Made by a program: the position numbers and the translations under genes. The notes under the pieces were generated by a model, which worked only from the letters and a program-made list of their open reading frames with translations, made no database searches and was not told where the DNA came from. 64,000 bases of DNA from Kribbella pratensis (GTDB taxonomy: Bacteria; Actinomycetota; Actinomycetes; Propionibacteriales; Kribbellaceae). Shown piece by piece: positions 42,960 through 50,505 of the stretch. Within the stretch, counting starts at the first letter, position 1. The number at the start of each line of letters is the position of its first letter. The stretch covers positions 1,607,838 to 1,671,837 of the forward strand of contig NZ_SODP01000002.1 in the NCBI RefSeq assembly GCF_004365355.1, given 5' to 3'.

Positions 42960-43787
42960 TCAGAGGTCCTCGAGTGAGACGGCTTCTTCTTCCCCGACCT
43001 GCAGGAACTTGGTGTAGGCCTGGATGACCTCGTTGGGCTCGCCGCGCATCATCAGCTTGCCCTTGTGCAGCCAGATGCAGTCGTTGCACATCTCGCGGAC
43101 GCTGCTCATCGCGTGGCTGACCAGGAACATGGTCCGGCTGTTCGAGACCAGCTCGCCCATCTTGGCCGCGGCCTTGGTCTTGAAGGACGCGTCACCGGCG
43201 GACAACGCCTCGTCGATCAGCAGGATGTCCGGGTCCATGTGCACCGCGACGGAGAACGCCAGCCGGCTGAACATGCCGGACGAGTACGTCCGCATCGGCA
43301 TCTCCATGAAGTCACCGAGCTCGGCGAACTCGGCGATCTCCTCGTACCGCGCCTCGATCTCCTTGCGGCTCAGGCCGGCCGCCAGGCCGCCCAGCACCAC
43401 GTTCTCCTTGCCAGAGAGCGCGGCGTTGAAGCCGACACCCAGCGACAGCAGCGTGGAGACCCGGCCGTGCACCTCGATCCGGCCCGATGTCGGCGGCAGG
43501 ATGCCGGCCACCGCGCGCATCAGCGTCGACTTTCCGGCGCCGTTCGCGCCGATGATGCCGATCGTGGTGCCGTGGTTGACGTCGAAGGACACGTTCTGGA
43601 CGGCCTTGACCTCGCGGACGGCGCGCTCGCCGCGGCCGAGCCGGATGATCGCGCTCTTGAAGGTCGGCACCCGCTCGAACGTTGTCCGGTAGGTGATCGA
43701 CACGTCCTGGACCTTGACGGCGGGGATGTCCGAGGGGCTCTTGTGCATCGGCTTCTTCTCGGTCTCAGAGACGGACAACGAACTCAC
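42960..43787 (-). CDS. polysaccharide ABC exporter, ATP-binding subunit
   Basis: 275 residues of the Wzt/TagH/RfbE type. Walker A is IGANGAGKSTLMRAVAG, the signature is MRTYSSGMFSRLAFSVAVHM and Walker B is DILLIDEALSAGD with the switch His in FLVSHAMSSV. The N-terminal EIxxR-like strand VQDVSITYRTTFERVPT is typical of teichoic-acid and O-antigen exporters. There is no long C-terminal carbohydrate-binding domain, so it resembles TagH-less or Wzt-short forms. GTG at 43787 (GAGG 5 nt upstream) overlaps the permease by 23 nt; ATG at 43748 is an alternative. Confidence 0.92.
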   Translation of the reverse strand: MSSLSVSETEKKPMHKSPSDIPAVKVQDVSITYRTTFERVPTFKSAIIRLGRGERAVREVKAVQNVSFDVNHGTTIGIIGANGAGKSTLMRAVAGILPPTSGRIEVHGRVSTLLSLGVGFNAALSGKENVVLGGLAAGLSRKEIEARYEEIAEFAELGDFMEMPMRTYSSGMFSRLAFSVAVHMDPDILLIDEALSAGDASFKTKAAAKMGELVSNSRTMFLVSHAMSSVREMCNDCIWLHKGKLMMRGEPNEVIQAYTKFLQVGEEEAVSLEDL

Positions 43788-44631
43788 GCTCCCTCGACAT
43801 GAAGAACAACGAGCCGATCACGAACGCGGCTCCCGCGAACACCACGGCGCCCGCCCACATCTTCCACTCCGGGATGTGGCCCTTGACCAGCAGGTCGGTC
43901 CAGCCGCCCAGCAGCGAGTAGAGCGGGTTGTACTGGATGAAGCCCTTGAACTTCGCCGGCGCCTGCTCGGCGAACCAGAGCACCGGCGACATGTACAGCC
44001 AGATGCGCACGAAGTACGGCAGGAAGCTGGTGGTGTCCCGGAAGTACACCTGCAGCGCGGCGAAGATCATCCCCATACCGGCCGCGAAGATCGTCAGCAG
44101 CACCAGGAACACCGGCGCGAGCAGCATCTGCCAGTGCAGCTTCAGCCCCACGATGACGTGGATCGCGACGTACACGACCAAGGTCGGCAGGAAGCGGAAG
44201 AACGCCGTCCGCACCGCGGACAGCGGGAGCAGCATCCGCGGGAACGACTGGTTCATCAGCAGCTTGCCGCCGCCGACCACGCTGGCCGCACCGGCCGTCA
44301 TCGCACCCGAGAAGTAGTAGAAGGCGAACAGGCCGCCGCACATGTGAGCGAACCGCAGACCGGCGTCCACCTTCGTGCTGCCACCGGCGATGATGTCGGT
44401 GAGCAGGTAATAGACCAAGGCGAGCAACAGCGGGTTCAGCACCAGCCACACCTGGCCGAAGAAGGTGTTCGTGTGCGCACCCCGGATGTTGGTCCGGGAC
44501 ATCTCCGCTGCGAACTCTCTCCGCTGCCACAGCGCCTTGAAGTACGGGCGCAGGGCCGGCAGGCCGACCTTGTGTGGTTCGTACACGTGCACCGACGGGT
44601 TGAACTCCTCGTCGACGCTAGTCGCGTTCAT
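43765..44631 (-). CDS. polysaccharide ABC exporter, membrane subunit
   Basis: 288 residues. An amphipathic N-terminus (FKALWQRREFAAEMSRTNIR) leads to six membrane helices of the ABC2/Wzm/TagG type, with FGQVWLVLNPLLLALVYYLL, NQSFPRMLLPLSAVRTAFFR, RIWLYMSPVLWFAEQAP and YNPLYSLLGGWTDLLVKG as family marks. It exports a lipid-linked glycan made in the cytoplasm. It is first in the operon, reading away from the 1.2-kb non-coding region, with a possible promoter at 44874-44903. Confidence 0.92.
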   Translation of the reverse strand: MNATSVDEEFNPSVHVYEPHKVGLPALRPYFKALWQRREFAAEMSRTNIRGAHTNTFFGQVWLVLNPLLLALVYYLLTDIIAGGSTKVDAGLRFAHMCGGLFAFYYFSGAMTAGAASVVGGGKLLMNQSFPRMLLPLSAVRTAFFRFLPTLVVYVAIHVIVGLKLHWQMLLAPVFLVLLTIFAAGMGMIFAALQVYFRDTTSFLPYFVRIWLYMSPVLWFAEQAPAKFKGFIQYNPLYSLLGGWTDLLVKGHIPEWKMWAGAVVFAGAAFVIGSLFFMSREREFVVRL

Positions 44632-44873
44632 TCAGGCGACGCCTCTCTCTGCCGGAAAGTTGGATCCACGATGGCCGGGCACCTGGGTTTCGGCGACTGC
44701 CGCCCGGGGTACGGCGGCGTGCCACGCAGACCGGGAAGCAGAGTAGCGGATCGGCTTCAACGCCGACGACACAGCGGTCCTCCTTAGTGAGCAACGACGT
44801 ACAGACGGCTACGAAACCCCGTACGACACTGCATCAGTAACACCTGAGTCGTCCTTCGCCGATCGTTATCCGG

Positions 44874-44903
44874 AATATACATTTGACAGGCAGCGACGAC
44901 CAA
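44874..44903 (-). promoter_or_regulatory. candidate promoter of the glycan operon
   Basis: On the minus strand TTGGTC (44903-44898), an 18-bp spacer and TATATT (44879-44874) form a reasonable housekeeping-type promoter. It is about 240 bp upstream of the exporter permease, so the 5' leader would be long. The surrounding AT-rich patch supports it, but the -35 box is imperfect. Confidence 0.4.
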
Positions 44904-45610
44904 AACGCCTTGCAGCCAAGTCAAATCGCGGTCAATTCATGGGTACGACGCTACGCACCGACGCGAAGTTGACGTGACCTGCCACACCAGACCTGACCGA
45001 TGACCACGCCGAGCCGGAGGCGAGGCCGAAAAGCACTGTTATCGGCGGGACCCCGGAAGATGCTTCCTGGCCGGAGCGAGCCGGGCGGAGGACGTGACGC
45101 GCAACATCACATCCGCGCTCCCCATGGACAGCCTCACCATCCACGGAGCACCGGTCTGCACCTTCCGGGGGCCCACCGTCGATCCGGGGCAACGTCCACG
45201 CTGGGCGGAAGCGGACGCACGCCGTACCGGATCGGCCGGCACGATGACCAGGGCGGCGGTCATCGCGCCTCTAATCCGTCCCCAGAGCGGCTGCGGACGC
45301 CGGCAGGTGCGCGCAGCAGGTGTGGAGACGGACCGGAGGCCGGCGGAGGACAGCGGCGGCTGGAATCCCTGCAAAGATGCCAGCGCGCTGGGGACGGCAG
45401 CATCGACACGAGCGGCTGCGGCACACGGCGGAACCGGTCGCATCGGGCTTCTCCTCCTCATCGGCCTCACGATTGGAGATGCCACAGTTTGTACACCCTT
45501 CAGCACAGCCGGTGATGGCACGGAAGTGCGAGGGCACCGATGCGCCGGGATCGAGACCCAACCGAAACAGGCTCCGCTGACGAGACAGCGAACAGAGGCC
45601 AGAATTGGAA

Positions 45611-45653
45611 CAGCAGCCCGGCGGCGCTCAGGTGGTCCGTCGCCGGGCTGCTG
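45611..45653. terminator. long hairpin in the non-coding region
   Basis: CAGCAGCCCGGCG (45611-45623) pairs perfectly with CGCCGGGCTGCTG (45641-45653) across a 17-nt loop. On the minus strand it is followed by TTCCAATTCT. It may end a leftward transcript or cap the 3' end of a small RNA. Confidence 0.5.
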
Positions 45654-45847
45654 GACCTCAATTCTCGCTCACAACTGCGCGGAAATGGTGGCCAGATGGT
45701 GACACGGCACAAGAATGTTGATTGGACAACAAATCTCGCTGGACGCATACACGTCGACACGGACCGTGCCGACGGCGCTGGACCGCCCCATCTACGCTTG
45801 AGGGACGGTAGCGGACGGTGACAGCACTGGGAAGGGAGGGGAGCAAC

Positions 45848-46837
45848 GTGAGCACAACCGACACGGAGCGTGCCGGCCATCTGAAGGTGCTCGGGCTCAA
45901 CGACGACGAGATCGAGGTCTACCAGCACCTGCTGCGGACCGGACCGTCGTCGATCACCGAACTGGACGACGCAGTCCCTGACCGGGAACACCCGATCGAC
46001 TCCGTGCTGAGCGGACTCGTGCAGGCCGGTCTGGCCCGGCGGTCCGGCTCGGACCACTCCCGTTACCTGCCGGTGCCCCCGGACGCCGGTCTGGAGGCCC
46101 TGACGCTGCGCCGCGAGTCGGAGCTTAAGCAGGCCCGCATCGACGTCCTGAACGCGTACGACGAGTTCCGCCGGACTGTGCACAACGAGTCCACCACCCA
46201 CTTGATCGAGGTGGTCACCGGCAGCGCGATCGTCGAGCGGATCCACCAGATCAAGGGCGGCGCACAGCGCGAGATCCTGGCCATCGACTCCCCGCCGTAC
46301 TACATCGGCGGCCCCAACCAGGAGGAGATCGACCACCTGAAGCGTGGCGTCGCCTACCGGGTCGTGTATTCGCCGGAGTCCGTCGAGGTGCCGGGTTACC
46401 TGACCGAGAACATCCTTCCGTGCGTGGAGGCGGGCGAGCAGGCTCGCGTGCTGCCGGACGTACCGGCGAAGCTGACCATCATCGACGGGTCGATCGCCTA
46501 CGTCTCGATGTCGGTCCGTGACACCGAGGTGAACCGTTCACTGCTGATCATCCGGCCCAGCAGCCTGCTGACCGCACTGATCGGGATGTTCGAGCTGTGC
46601 TGGCGCAATGCGCTGCCGTTGCACGCCTCGGTCGGCACCGAGGACGACCGCCTGGAGCCGATCGAACGCCGCCTCCTCGCCCTCCTGGCCACCGGCGCAG
46701 CCGACGACACCATCGCCCGCACCCTCGGAATCAGCCGCCGCACCTTCTTCCGCTACCTGGAACGCCTGATGAACCGCACCGGCGCCAGCACCCGCTTCCA
46801 ACTAGCCCTCCACGCCGCCCGCGAAAACTGGCTCTAA
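45848..46837 (+). CDS. TrmB-type/LuxR-type two-HTH transcription regulator
   Basis: 329 residues. The N-terminal winged helix (VLGLNDDEIEVYQHLLRTGP) resembles TrmB sugar-sensing regulators, and the centre (EVVTGSAIVERIHQIKGGAQ) the ligand-binding region. The C-terminal end carries a LuxR-type helix-turn-helix (LLATGAADDTIARTLGISRR, TFFRYLERLMNRTGASTRF). The combination is common in actinobacterial response regulators without a receiver domain. GTG at 45848 follows GGGAGG. Its ligand is unknown. Being next to the glycan operon, it might control that operon. Confidence 0.85.
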   Translation: MSTTDTERAGHLKVLGLNDDEIEVYQHLLRTGPSSITELDDAVPDREHPIDSVLSGLVQAGLARRSGSDHSRYLPVPPDAGLEALTLRRESELKQARIDVLNAYDEFRRTVHNESTTHLIEVVTGSAIVERIHQIKGGAQREILAIDSPPYYIGGPNQEEIDHLKRGVAYRVVYSPESVEVPGYLTENILPCVEAGEQARVLPDVPAKLTIIDGSIAYVSMSVRDTEVNRSLLIIRPSSLLTALIGMFELCWRNALPLHASVGTEDDRLEPIERRLLALLATGAADDTIARTLGISRRTFFRYLERLMNRTGASTRFQLALHAARENWL

Positions 46838-46853
46838 CCCCCAGCCGTCCCCA

Positions 46854-46938
46854 TCTCAGGGGTCAACCCCGCAGTGTGTGGGTTGGCCCCCGAGATTCTG
46901 GCGGCCGAACCCACGAACTCAGGGGTTGACCCCTGAGA
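46854..46938. repeat. 85-bp nested inverted repeat between convergent genes
   Basis: A 17-bp perfect outer repeat, TCTCAGGGGTCAACCCC (46854-46870) and its complement at 46922-46938, encloses an inner imperfect repeat. The inner arms are GTGGGTT then GGCC (46878-46888), and GGCC then AACCCAC (46903-46914), with one unpaired base. The right end CTCAGGGGTTGACCCCTGAG can also fold on itself. It can form a large stem in either direction and probably ends both the regulator and asd transcripts, or is a mobile REP-like repeat. Confidence 0.8.
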
Positions 46939-46950
46939 CGTCGGCGCGGA

Positions 46951-48057
46951 TCAGGAGGCGGCGGGGGTGAACTCCTTGGCCACGACCTCGGCGATCTGGG
47001 CCGTGTTGAGTGCGGCGCCCTTGCGGAGGTTGTCGCCGCAGACGAAGAGTTCCAAGGCGTTCGGGTCGTCGAGGGACTTGCGGATGCGCCCGACCCAGGT
47101 CGGGTCGGTGCCCACGACATCGGCCGGCGTCGGGAACTCACCCTCGGCCGGGTTGTCGAAGAGCAGTACGCCGGGAGCGTCCCGCAGTACCTCCCGGGCG
47201 CCGTCGGCGTCGACCTCCTGGACGAACCGCGCGTGCACCGACAACGAGTGCGTGGTGACGACCGGGACCCGCACGCACGTCGCGGACACCTTCAGGTCCG
47301 GCAGGCCGAGGATCTTGCGCGACTCGTTGCGGACCTTCAGCTCCTCCGACGACCAGCCGTCGTCCTTGAGCGAGCCGGCCCACGGCACGACGTTCAGCGC
47401 GAGCGGCGCGGGGAACGGGCCCAGATCGTTGCCCACAACCCGCCGTACGTCGCCCGGCGAGCTGCCCAGCTCACGGTTGCCGGCCACCTTCGTGAGCTGG
47501 TCGTACAGCGCGTCGATACCGGCCTGCCCGGCGCCCGACGCGGCCTGGTACGACGCGACGACGAGCTGCTCCAGCTCGTAGCGGTGGTGCAGCGCGCCCA
47601 TCGCCACGATCATCGACAGCGTCGTGCAGTTCGGGTTGGAGATGATGCCCTTCGGCCGGTTGCGCGCCGCCTCGGCGTTCACCTCGGGGACCACAAGCGG
47701 GACGTCCGGGTCCATCCGGAACGCGCCCGAGTTGTCCACTACGACCGCACCCTTGGCCGCCACGATCGGCGCCCAGTGCGCGGACACTTCGTCCGGTACG
47801 TCGAACATCGCCACGTCGATCCCGTCGAAGGCGTCCTCGCTGATCGCGACGACCTCGACCTCCTCGCCGCGGACCTTCAGCCGCTTACCCGCGGAGCGCT
47901 CGGACGCGATCAGCCGGATCTCTCCCCAGACGTTCTCCCGGGTCGAGAGCAGGGTCAGCATTACCGACCCGACGGCTCCGGTCGCACCGACCACCGCCAG
48001 CGATGGCAGACCCGCCCGGTCCTCGATCGTGTTCTCCACAGCGCTCACAGGGGTCAC
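46951..48057 (-). CDS. asd: aspartate-semialdehyde dehydrogenase
   Basis: 368 residues. LAVVGATGAVGSVMLTLLST is the NADP-binding loop, VVDNSGAFRMDPDVPLVVPE a family mark, SNPNCTTLSMIVAMG holds the catalytic Cys and VVTTHSLSVHARF the catalytic His. It makes aspartate semialdehyde for lysine, diaminopimelate, threonine and methionine. GTG at 48057 overlaps the ask stop (GTGA), giving the classical ask-asd operon. Confidence 0.97.
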   Translation of the reverse strand: MTPVSAVENTIEDRAGLPSLAVVGATGAVGSVMLTLLSTRENVWGEIRLIASERSAGKRLKVRGEEVEVVAISEDAFDGIDVAMFDVPDEVSAHWAPIVAAKGAVVVDNSGAFRMDPDVPLVVPEVNAEAARNRPKGIISNPNCTTLSMIVAMGALHHRYELEQLVVASYQAASGAGQAGIDALYDQLTKVAGNRELGSSPGDVRRVVGNDLGPFPAPLALNVVPWAGSLKDDGWSSEELKVRNESRKILGLPDLKVSATCVRVPVVTTHSLSVHARFVQEVDADGAREVLRDAPGVLLFDNPAEGEFPTPADVVGTDPTWVGRIRKSLDDPNALELFVCGDNLRKGAALNTAQIAEVVAKEFTPAAS

Positions 48058-48575
48058 CGTCCAGTTCCTCCGTACACGACAGCTTGGGTGTGCTCGTCGT
48101 CCAGATCGAATGCGGTGTGCGCCGCGGTCACGGCAGCATCCACCAGGTTCTCGTCCACGACCACCGAGATCCGGATCTCCGACGTGGAGATCATCTCGAT
48201 GTTCACGCCTGCGTTGGCGAGCGCGGAGAAGAACTTCGCCGAAACGCCCGGGTGCGAGCGCATTCCGACACCGACGACCGAGACCTTGCCGATCTGGTCG
48301 TCGTACAGCAACTGCTCGTAGCCCACCTCGTCCTTGATCCGGGCGAGTGCGGACATCGCCCGGGCGCCGTCGACGCGGGGCAGCGTGAACGAGATGTCGG
48401 TGCGGTTGGTGGCAATCGCCGAGACGTTCTGCACGATCATGTCGATGTTGGTCTCGGCACCGGCGACCGTCTCGAAGATCCGGGCCGCCTCACCGGGCTT
48501 GTCCGGTACGCCGACGACCGTGATCTTGGCCTCGTTGCGGTCCTGGACCACGCCGGAGATTATCGCCTGTTCCAT
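48054..48575 (-). CDS. ask: internal in-frame start: aspartate kinase beta subunit
   Basis: ATG at 48575, within ask, begins MEQAIISGVVQDRNEAKITV, and AAGGAA lies 9 nt before it. This is the position at which the beta subunit starts in Corynebacterium glutamicum LysC, where alpha2-beta2 enzymes form from one gene. The product would be 173 residues with both ACT domains and no kinase part. It is inferred by position and sequence resemblance. Confidence 0.55.
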   Translation of the reverse strand: MEQAIISGVVQDRNEAKITVVGVPDKPGEAARIFETVAGAETNIDMIVQNVSAIATNRTDISFTLPRVDGARAMSALARIKDEVGYEQLLYDDQIGKVSVVGVGMRSHPGVSAKFFSALANAGVNIEMISTSEIRISVVVDENLVDAAVTAAHTAFDLDDEHTQAVVYGGTGR

Positions 48576-49322
48576 CTCATCCATTTCCTTGGCATCGACG
48601 ACCCAGGTGCCTTCCTTCTGCGAGAAGGAGGAACGCACGTGGACGGGGACGTTGTAGCGCCGCGCGTACTCGACGCAGCGCAGGTGGAGCACCTTGGCGC
48701 CGCAGGCGGCCATCTCGAGCATCTCCTCGTAGGAGATCTTCGGAATGTGCTTGGCGGCCGGCACGATCCGCGGGTCCGCGGTGAAGATGCCGTCCACGTC
48801 GGTGTAGATCTCGCAGTAGTCCGCCTCGAGCGCGGCGGCCAGCGCCACCGCGGTGGTGTCGGAGGCGCCGCGGCCCATCGTGGTGATGTCCTTCGTGTCC
48901 TGGGCGACGCCCTGGAAACCGGCCACGATCGCGATGTGGCCCTCACCGAGGGCTCCCTCGATCCGGCCCGGCGTGATGTCGATGATGCGCGCGTTGCCGT
49001 GCGCGGACGTCGTGATCACACCGGCCTGCGAACCGGTGAAACTGCGTGCTTCGTAGCCCAGGTTGGCGATCGCCATCGCCAGCAGCGCGGCGGAGATCCG
49101 CTCACCCGAGGTGAGCAGCATGTCCAGCTCGCGCGGCGGGGGCAGCGGAGAGACCTGCTGGGCCAGGTCCATCAGCTCGTCGGTGGTGTCGCCCATGGCG
49201 GAGATCACCACTACGACGTCGTTCCCGGCCTTCTTTGTCGCGACGATCCGTTGGGCCACGCGCTTGATGCAATCGGCGTCGGCGACCGAAGAACCGCCGT
49301 ACTTGTGTACGACGCGTCCCAC
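48054..49322 (-). CDS. ask: aspartate kinase, alpha subunit
   Basis: 422 residues. The kinase domain begins VVHKYGGSSVADADCIKRVA and includes SGERISAALLAMAIANLGYE, TTMGRGASDTTAVALAAALE and IYTDVDGIFTADPRIV. Two ACT domains follow (ITVVGVPDKPGEAARIFETV and VSVVGVGMRSHPGVSAKFF), which bind Lys/Thr feedback inhibitors. It phosphorylates aspartate, the first step to lysine, threonine, methionine and diaminopimelate. GTG at 49322 has GAGGAG 7 nt upstream. An internal in-frame start for a beta subunit is listed separately. asd follows with a 4-nt overlap. Confidence 0.96.
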   Translation of the reverse strand: MGRVVHKYGGSSVADADCIKRVAQRIVATKKAGNDVVVVISAMGDTTDELMDLAQQVSPLPPPRELDMLLTSGERISAALLAMAIANLGYEARSFTGSQAGVITTSAHGNARIIDITPGRIEGALGEGHIAIVAGFQGVAQDTKDITTMGRGASDTTAVALAAALEADYCEIYTDVDGIFTADPRIVPAAKHIPKISYEEMLEMAACGAKVLHLRCVEYARRYNVPVHVRSSFSQKEGTWVVDAKEMDEMEQAIISGVVQDRNEAKITVVGVPDKPGEAARIFETVAGAETNIDMIVQNVSAIATNRTDISFTLPRVDGARAMSALARIKDEVGYEQLLYDDQIGKVSVVGVGMRSHPGVSAKFFSALANAGVNIEMISTSEIRISVVVDENLVDAAVTAAHTAFDLDDEHTQAVVYGGTGR

Positions 49323-49518
49323 AGTGTTTCTCCTCAAACCACTGGTTGCGGTACGCCGTGCGGCGTTGCACCAGGCGTAGTCTCGCGGTCATTCTAGCCG
49401 TGACCTGACCGTTGCCTACCGGCTGACCAGCACCCGGGCCGGCCCGTCCTGCAGATCACTGTCAGTACCGGAAGGTTCCCCGGGACCGGCCGTCGCCAAC
49501 CGCAAACCGTCCGGTGAC

Positions 49519-49547
49519 TTGTTCATATAAGTCATCACTGAAATACT
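49519..49547 (+). promoter_or_regulatory. candidate promoter of the ArsR gene
   Basis: TTGTTC (49519-49524) and AATACT (49542-49547) are separated by 17 bp. The start codon GTG at 49554 is 6 nt beyond the -10 box, so the mRNA should begin at or near it without a leader. GACTT-N8-AAGTC (49516-49533) overlaps the spacer and could be an ArsR operator. Confidence 0.45.
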
Positions 49548-49553
49548 TGTCCG

Positions 49554-49877
49554 GTGCACGCGTTCGACATTCTCGGCGATCCGGTCCGGCGGCGGATCCT
49601 TGAGCTGCTCGCCGACGGTGAGCTGCCGGCCGGCAGTATCGCCGGCACGATCGGCGCGGAGTTCGGCATCAGCCAGCCGGCCGTCTCGCAGCATCTGCGG
49701 GTACTGCGCGACAACGGCTTCGCGACCGTGACCGTCGACGGCACCCGGCGGCTGTACGCCGTCGACCCCGGCCCGCTGCGCGAGATCGACACCTGGCTCG
49801 ACCGGTACCGCAAGTTCTGGATCAACCGGTTCGACGCCCTCGAGACCGAACTGCACCGCGGCCGCCGGAAGGACTGA
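49554..49877 (+). CDS. ArsR-family transcription regulator
   Basis: 107 residues. AFDILGDPVRRRILELLADG and EFGISQPAVSQHLRVLRDNG are the winged-helix core, and TVTVDGTRRLYAVDPGPL the wing. No Cys is present, so it is not a thiol-ligated metal sensor. It probably responds to another cue and resembles the GntR-like or SdpR subgroup that controls nearby enzymes. GTG at 49554 is probably leaderless. It precedes a RibD-like gene by 34 nt. Confidence 0.88.
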   Translation: MHAFDILGDPVRRRILELLADGELPAGSIAGTIGAEFGISQPAVSQHLRVLRDNGFATVTVDGTRRLYAVDPGPLREIDTWLDRYRKFWINRFDALETELHRGRRKD

Positions 49878-49911
49878 CAACCTTCGGCCCGGAGTTTGCA
49901 TCTGGCTTGAT

Positions 49912-50505
49912 ATGCGGAACATCGTCGCGAGGCTGTGCATGTCCGAAGACGGGATCGTCGAACGGCCGGAGCAGTGGCTGCCCGAGCCCCGGCCGGCCCT
50001 CGGGGCGCTGGTCGCCGGAGCCGGTACCGTCCTGCTCGGCCGCAAGACCTTCGAGCGGTACGGCGGAACGCTGGCCGGCCTCGAGCACACCCGGAACCTG
50101 GTGGTCGGATCCCGTCCGGTGGTCGCCCGCCCCGGCACCGAACTGCTGCACGGCGACATCCGCCGCGTCCTCGCCGCCCTCAAGTCGGTGCCAGGCGACG
50201 ACCTGCACGTGATCGGCAGTCTGTCGCTGATCCGCTCGCTGCTGAAGTGGCGACTGATCGACGAGGTCTCGCTGCTCATCCACCCCGTCGCCGCAGGCCG
50301 GGGCATGCTGCTGGATCGCCGTCCGCTCCGGCTGATCTCGATGTGCGCACGCGACGGCGGCGTACTCGAGGCGAACTACCGCGTGCGCTACGCCGCGACC
50401 GCCGTACCCTCAACAACACTTGTCTCGGCCGGCCGATGGGGCGGCACGCGGAGCAGGGACAGAGTCGCCAGTACGGCGAGGACGGCCGTGAGGACCCACG
50501 CGTAG
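49912..50505 (+). CDS. RibD C-terminal/dihydrofolate-reductase-like protein
   Basis: 197 residues. LVAGAGTVLLGRKTFERYGG and LHVIGSLSLIRSLLKWRLID, then EVSLLIHPVAAGRGMLL, match the RibD_C family of NADPH-dependent reductases, commonly found beside ArsR regulators. The family fold should end near residue ~160 (NYRVRYAA). The last ~40 residues run on antisense to the MFS gene, so the true stop may have been lost. No ribosome site is evident before the ATG at 49912. It is likely co-transcribed with the regulator. Confidence 0.75.
   Translation: MRNIVARLCMSEDGIVERPEQWLPEPRPALGALVAGAGTVLLGRKTFERYGGTLAGLEHTRNLVVGSRPVVARPGTELLHGDIRRVLAALKSVPGDDLHVIGSLSLIRSLLKWRLIDEVSLLIHPVAAGRGMLLDRRPLRLISMCARDGGVLEANYRVRYAATAVPSTTLVSAGRWGGTRSRDRVASTARTAVRTHA

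Larger units (their letters stand above)
44632..45847. other. 1.2-kb region without a convincing gene
   Basis: Between the leftward exporter operon and the rightward regulator gene no reading frame shows recognisable protein character on either strand. The first 300 bp are visibly less GC-rich than the neighbours, with ATTTGACAGG and AATATACA. The rest contains several overlapping open frames up to ~200 codons with skewed, repetitive composition, none starting with a ribosome site. A long hairpin sits at 45611-45653. It could hold a regulatory RNA, a long 5' leader for the operon, or a decayed gene. Confidence 0.6.

Noticed and set aside
45039..45702. Open frames of about 160-200 codons on both strands in the 1.2-kb gap
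   Set aside because: No ribosome site, no recognisable motif, and amino acid content typical of non-coding GC-rich DNA (many Arg, Ala, Thr, Gly). Kept as a non-coding region.
49416..49535. Small minus-strand frame of ~39 codons (MTYMNKSPDG...) between ask and the ArsR gene
   Set aside because: It reads as a plausible peptide but has no ribosome site, overlaps the presumed ArsR promoter and I recognise no family. Not supported enough to list as a gene.
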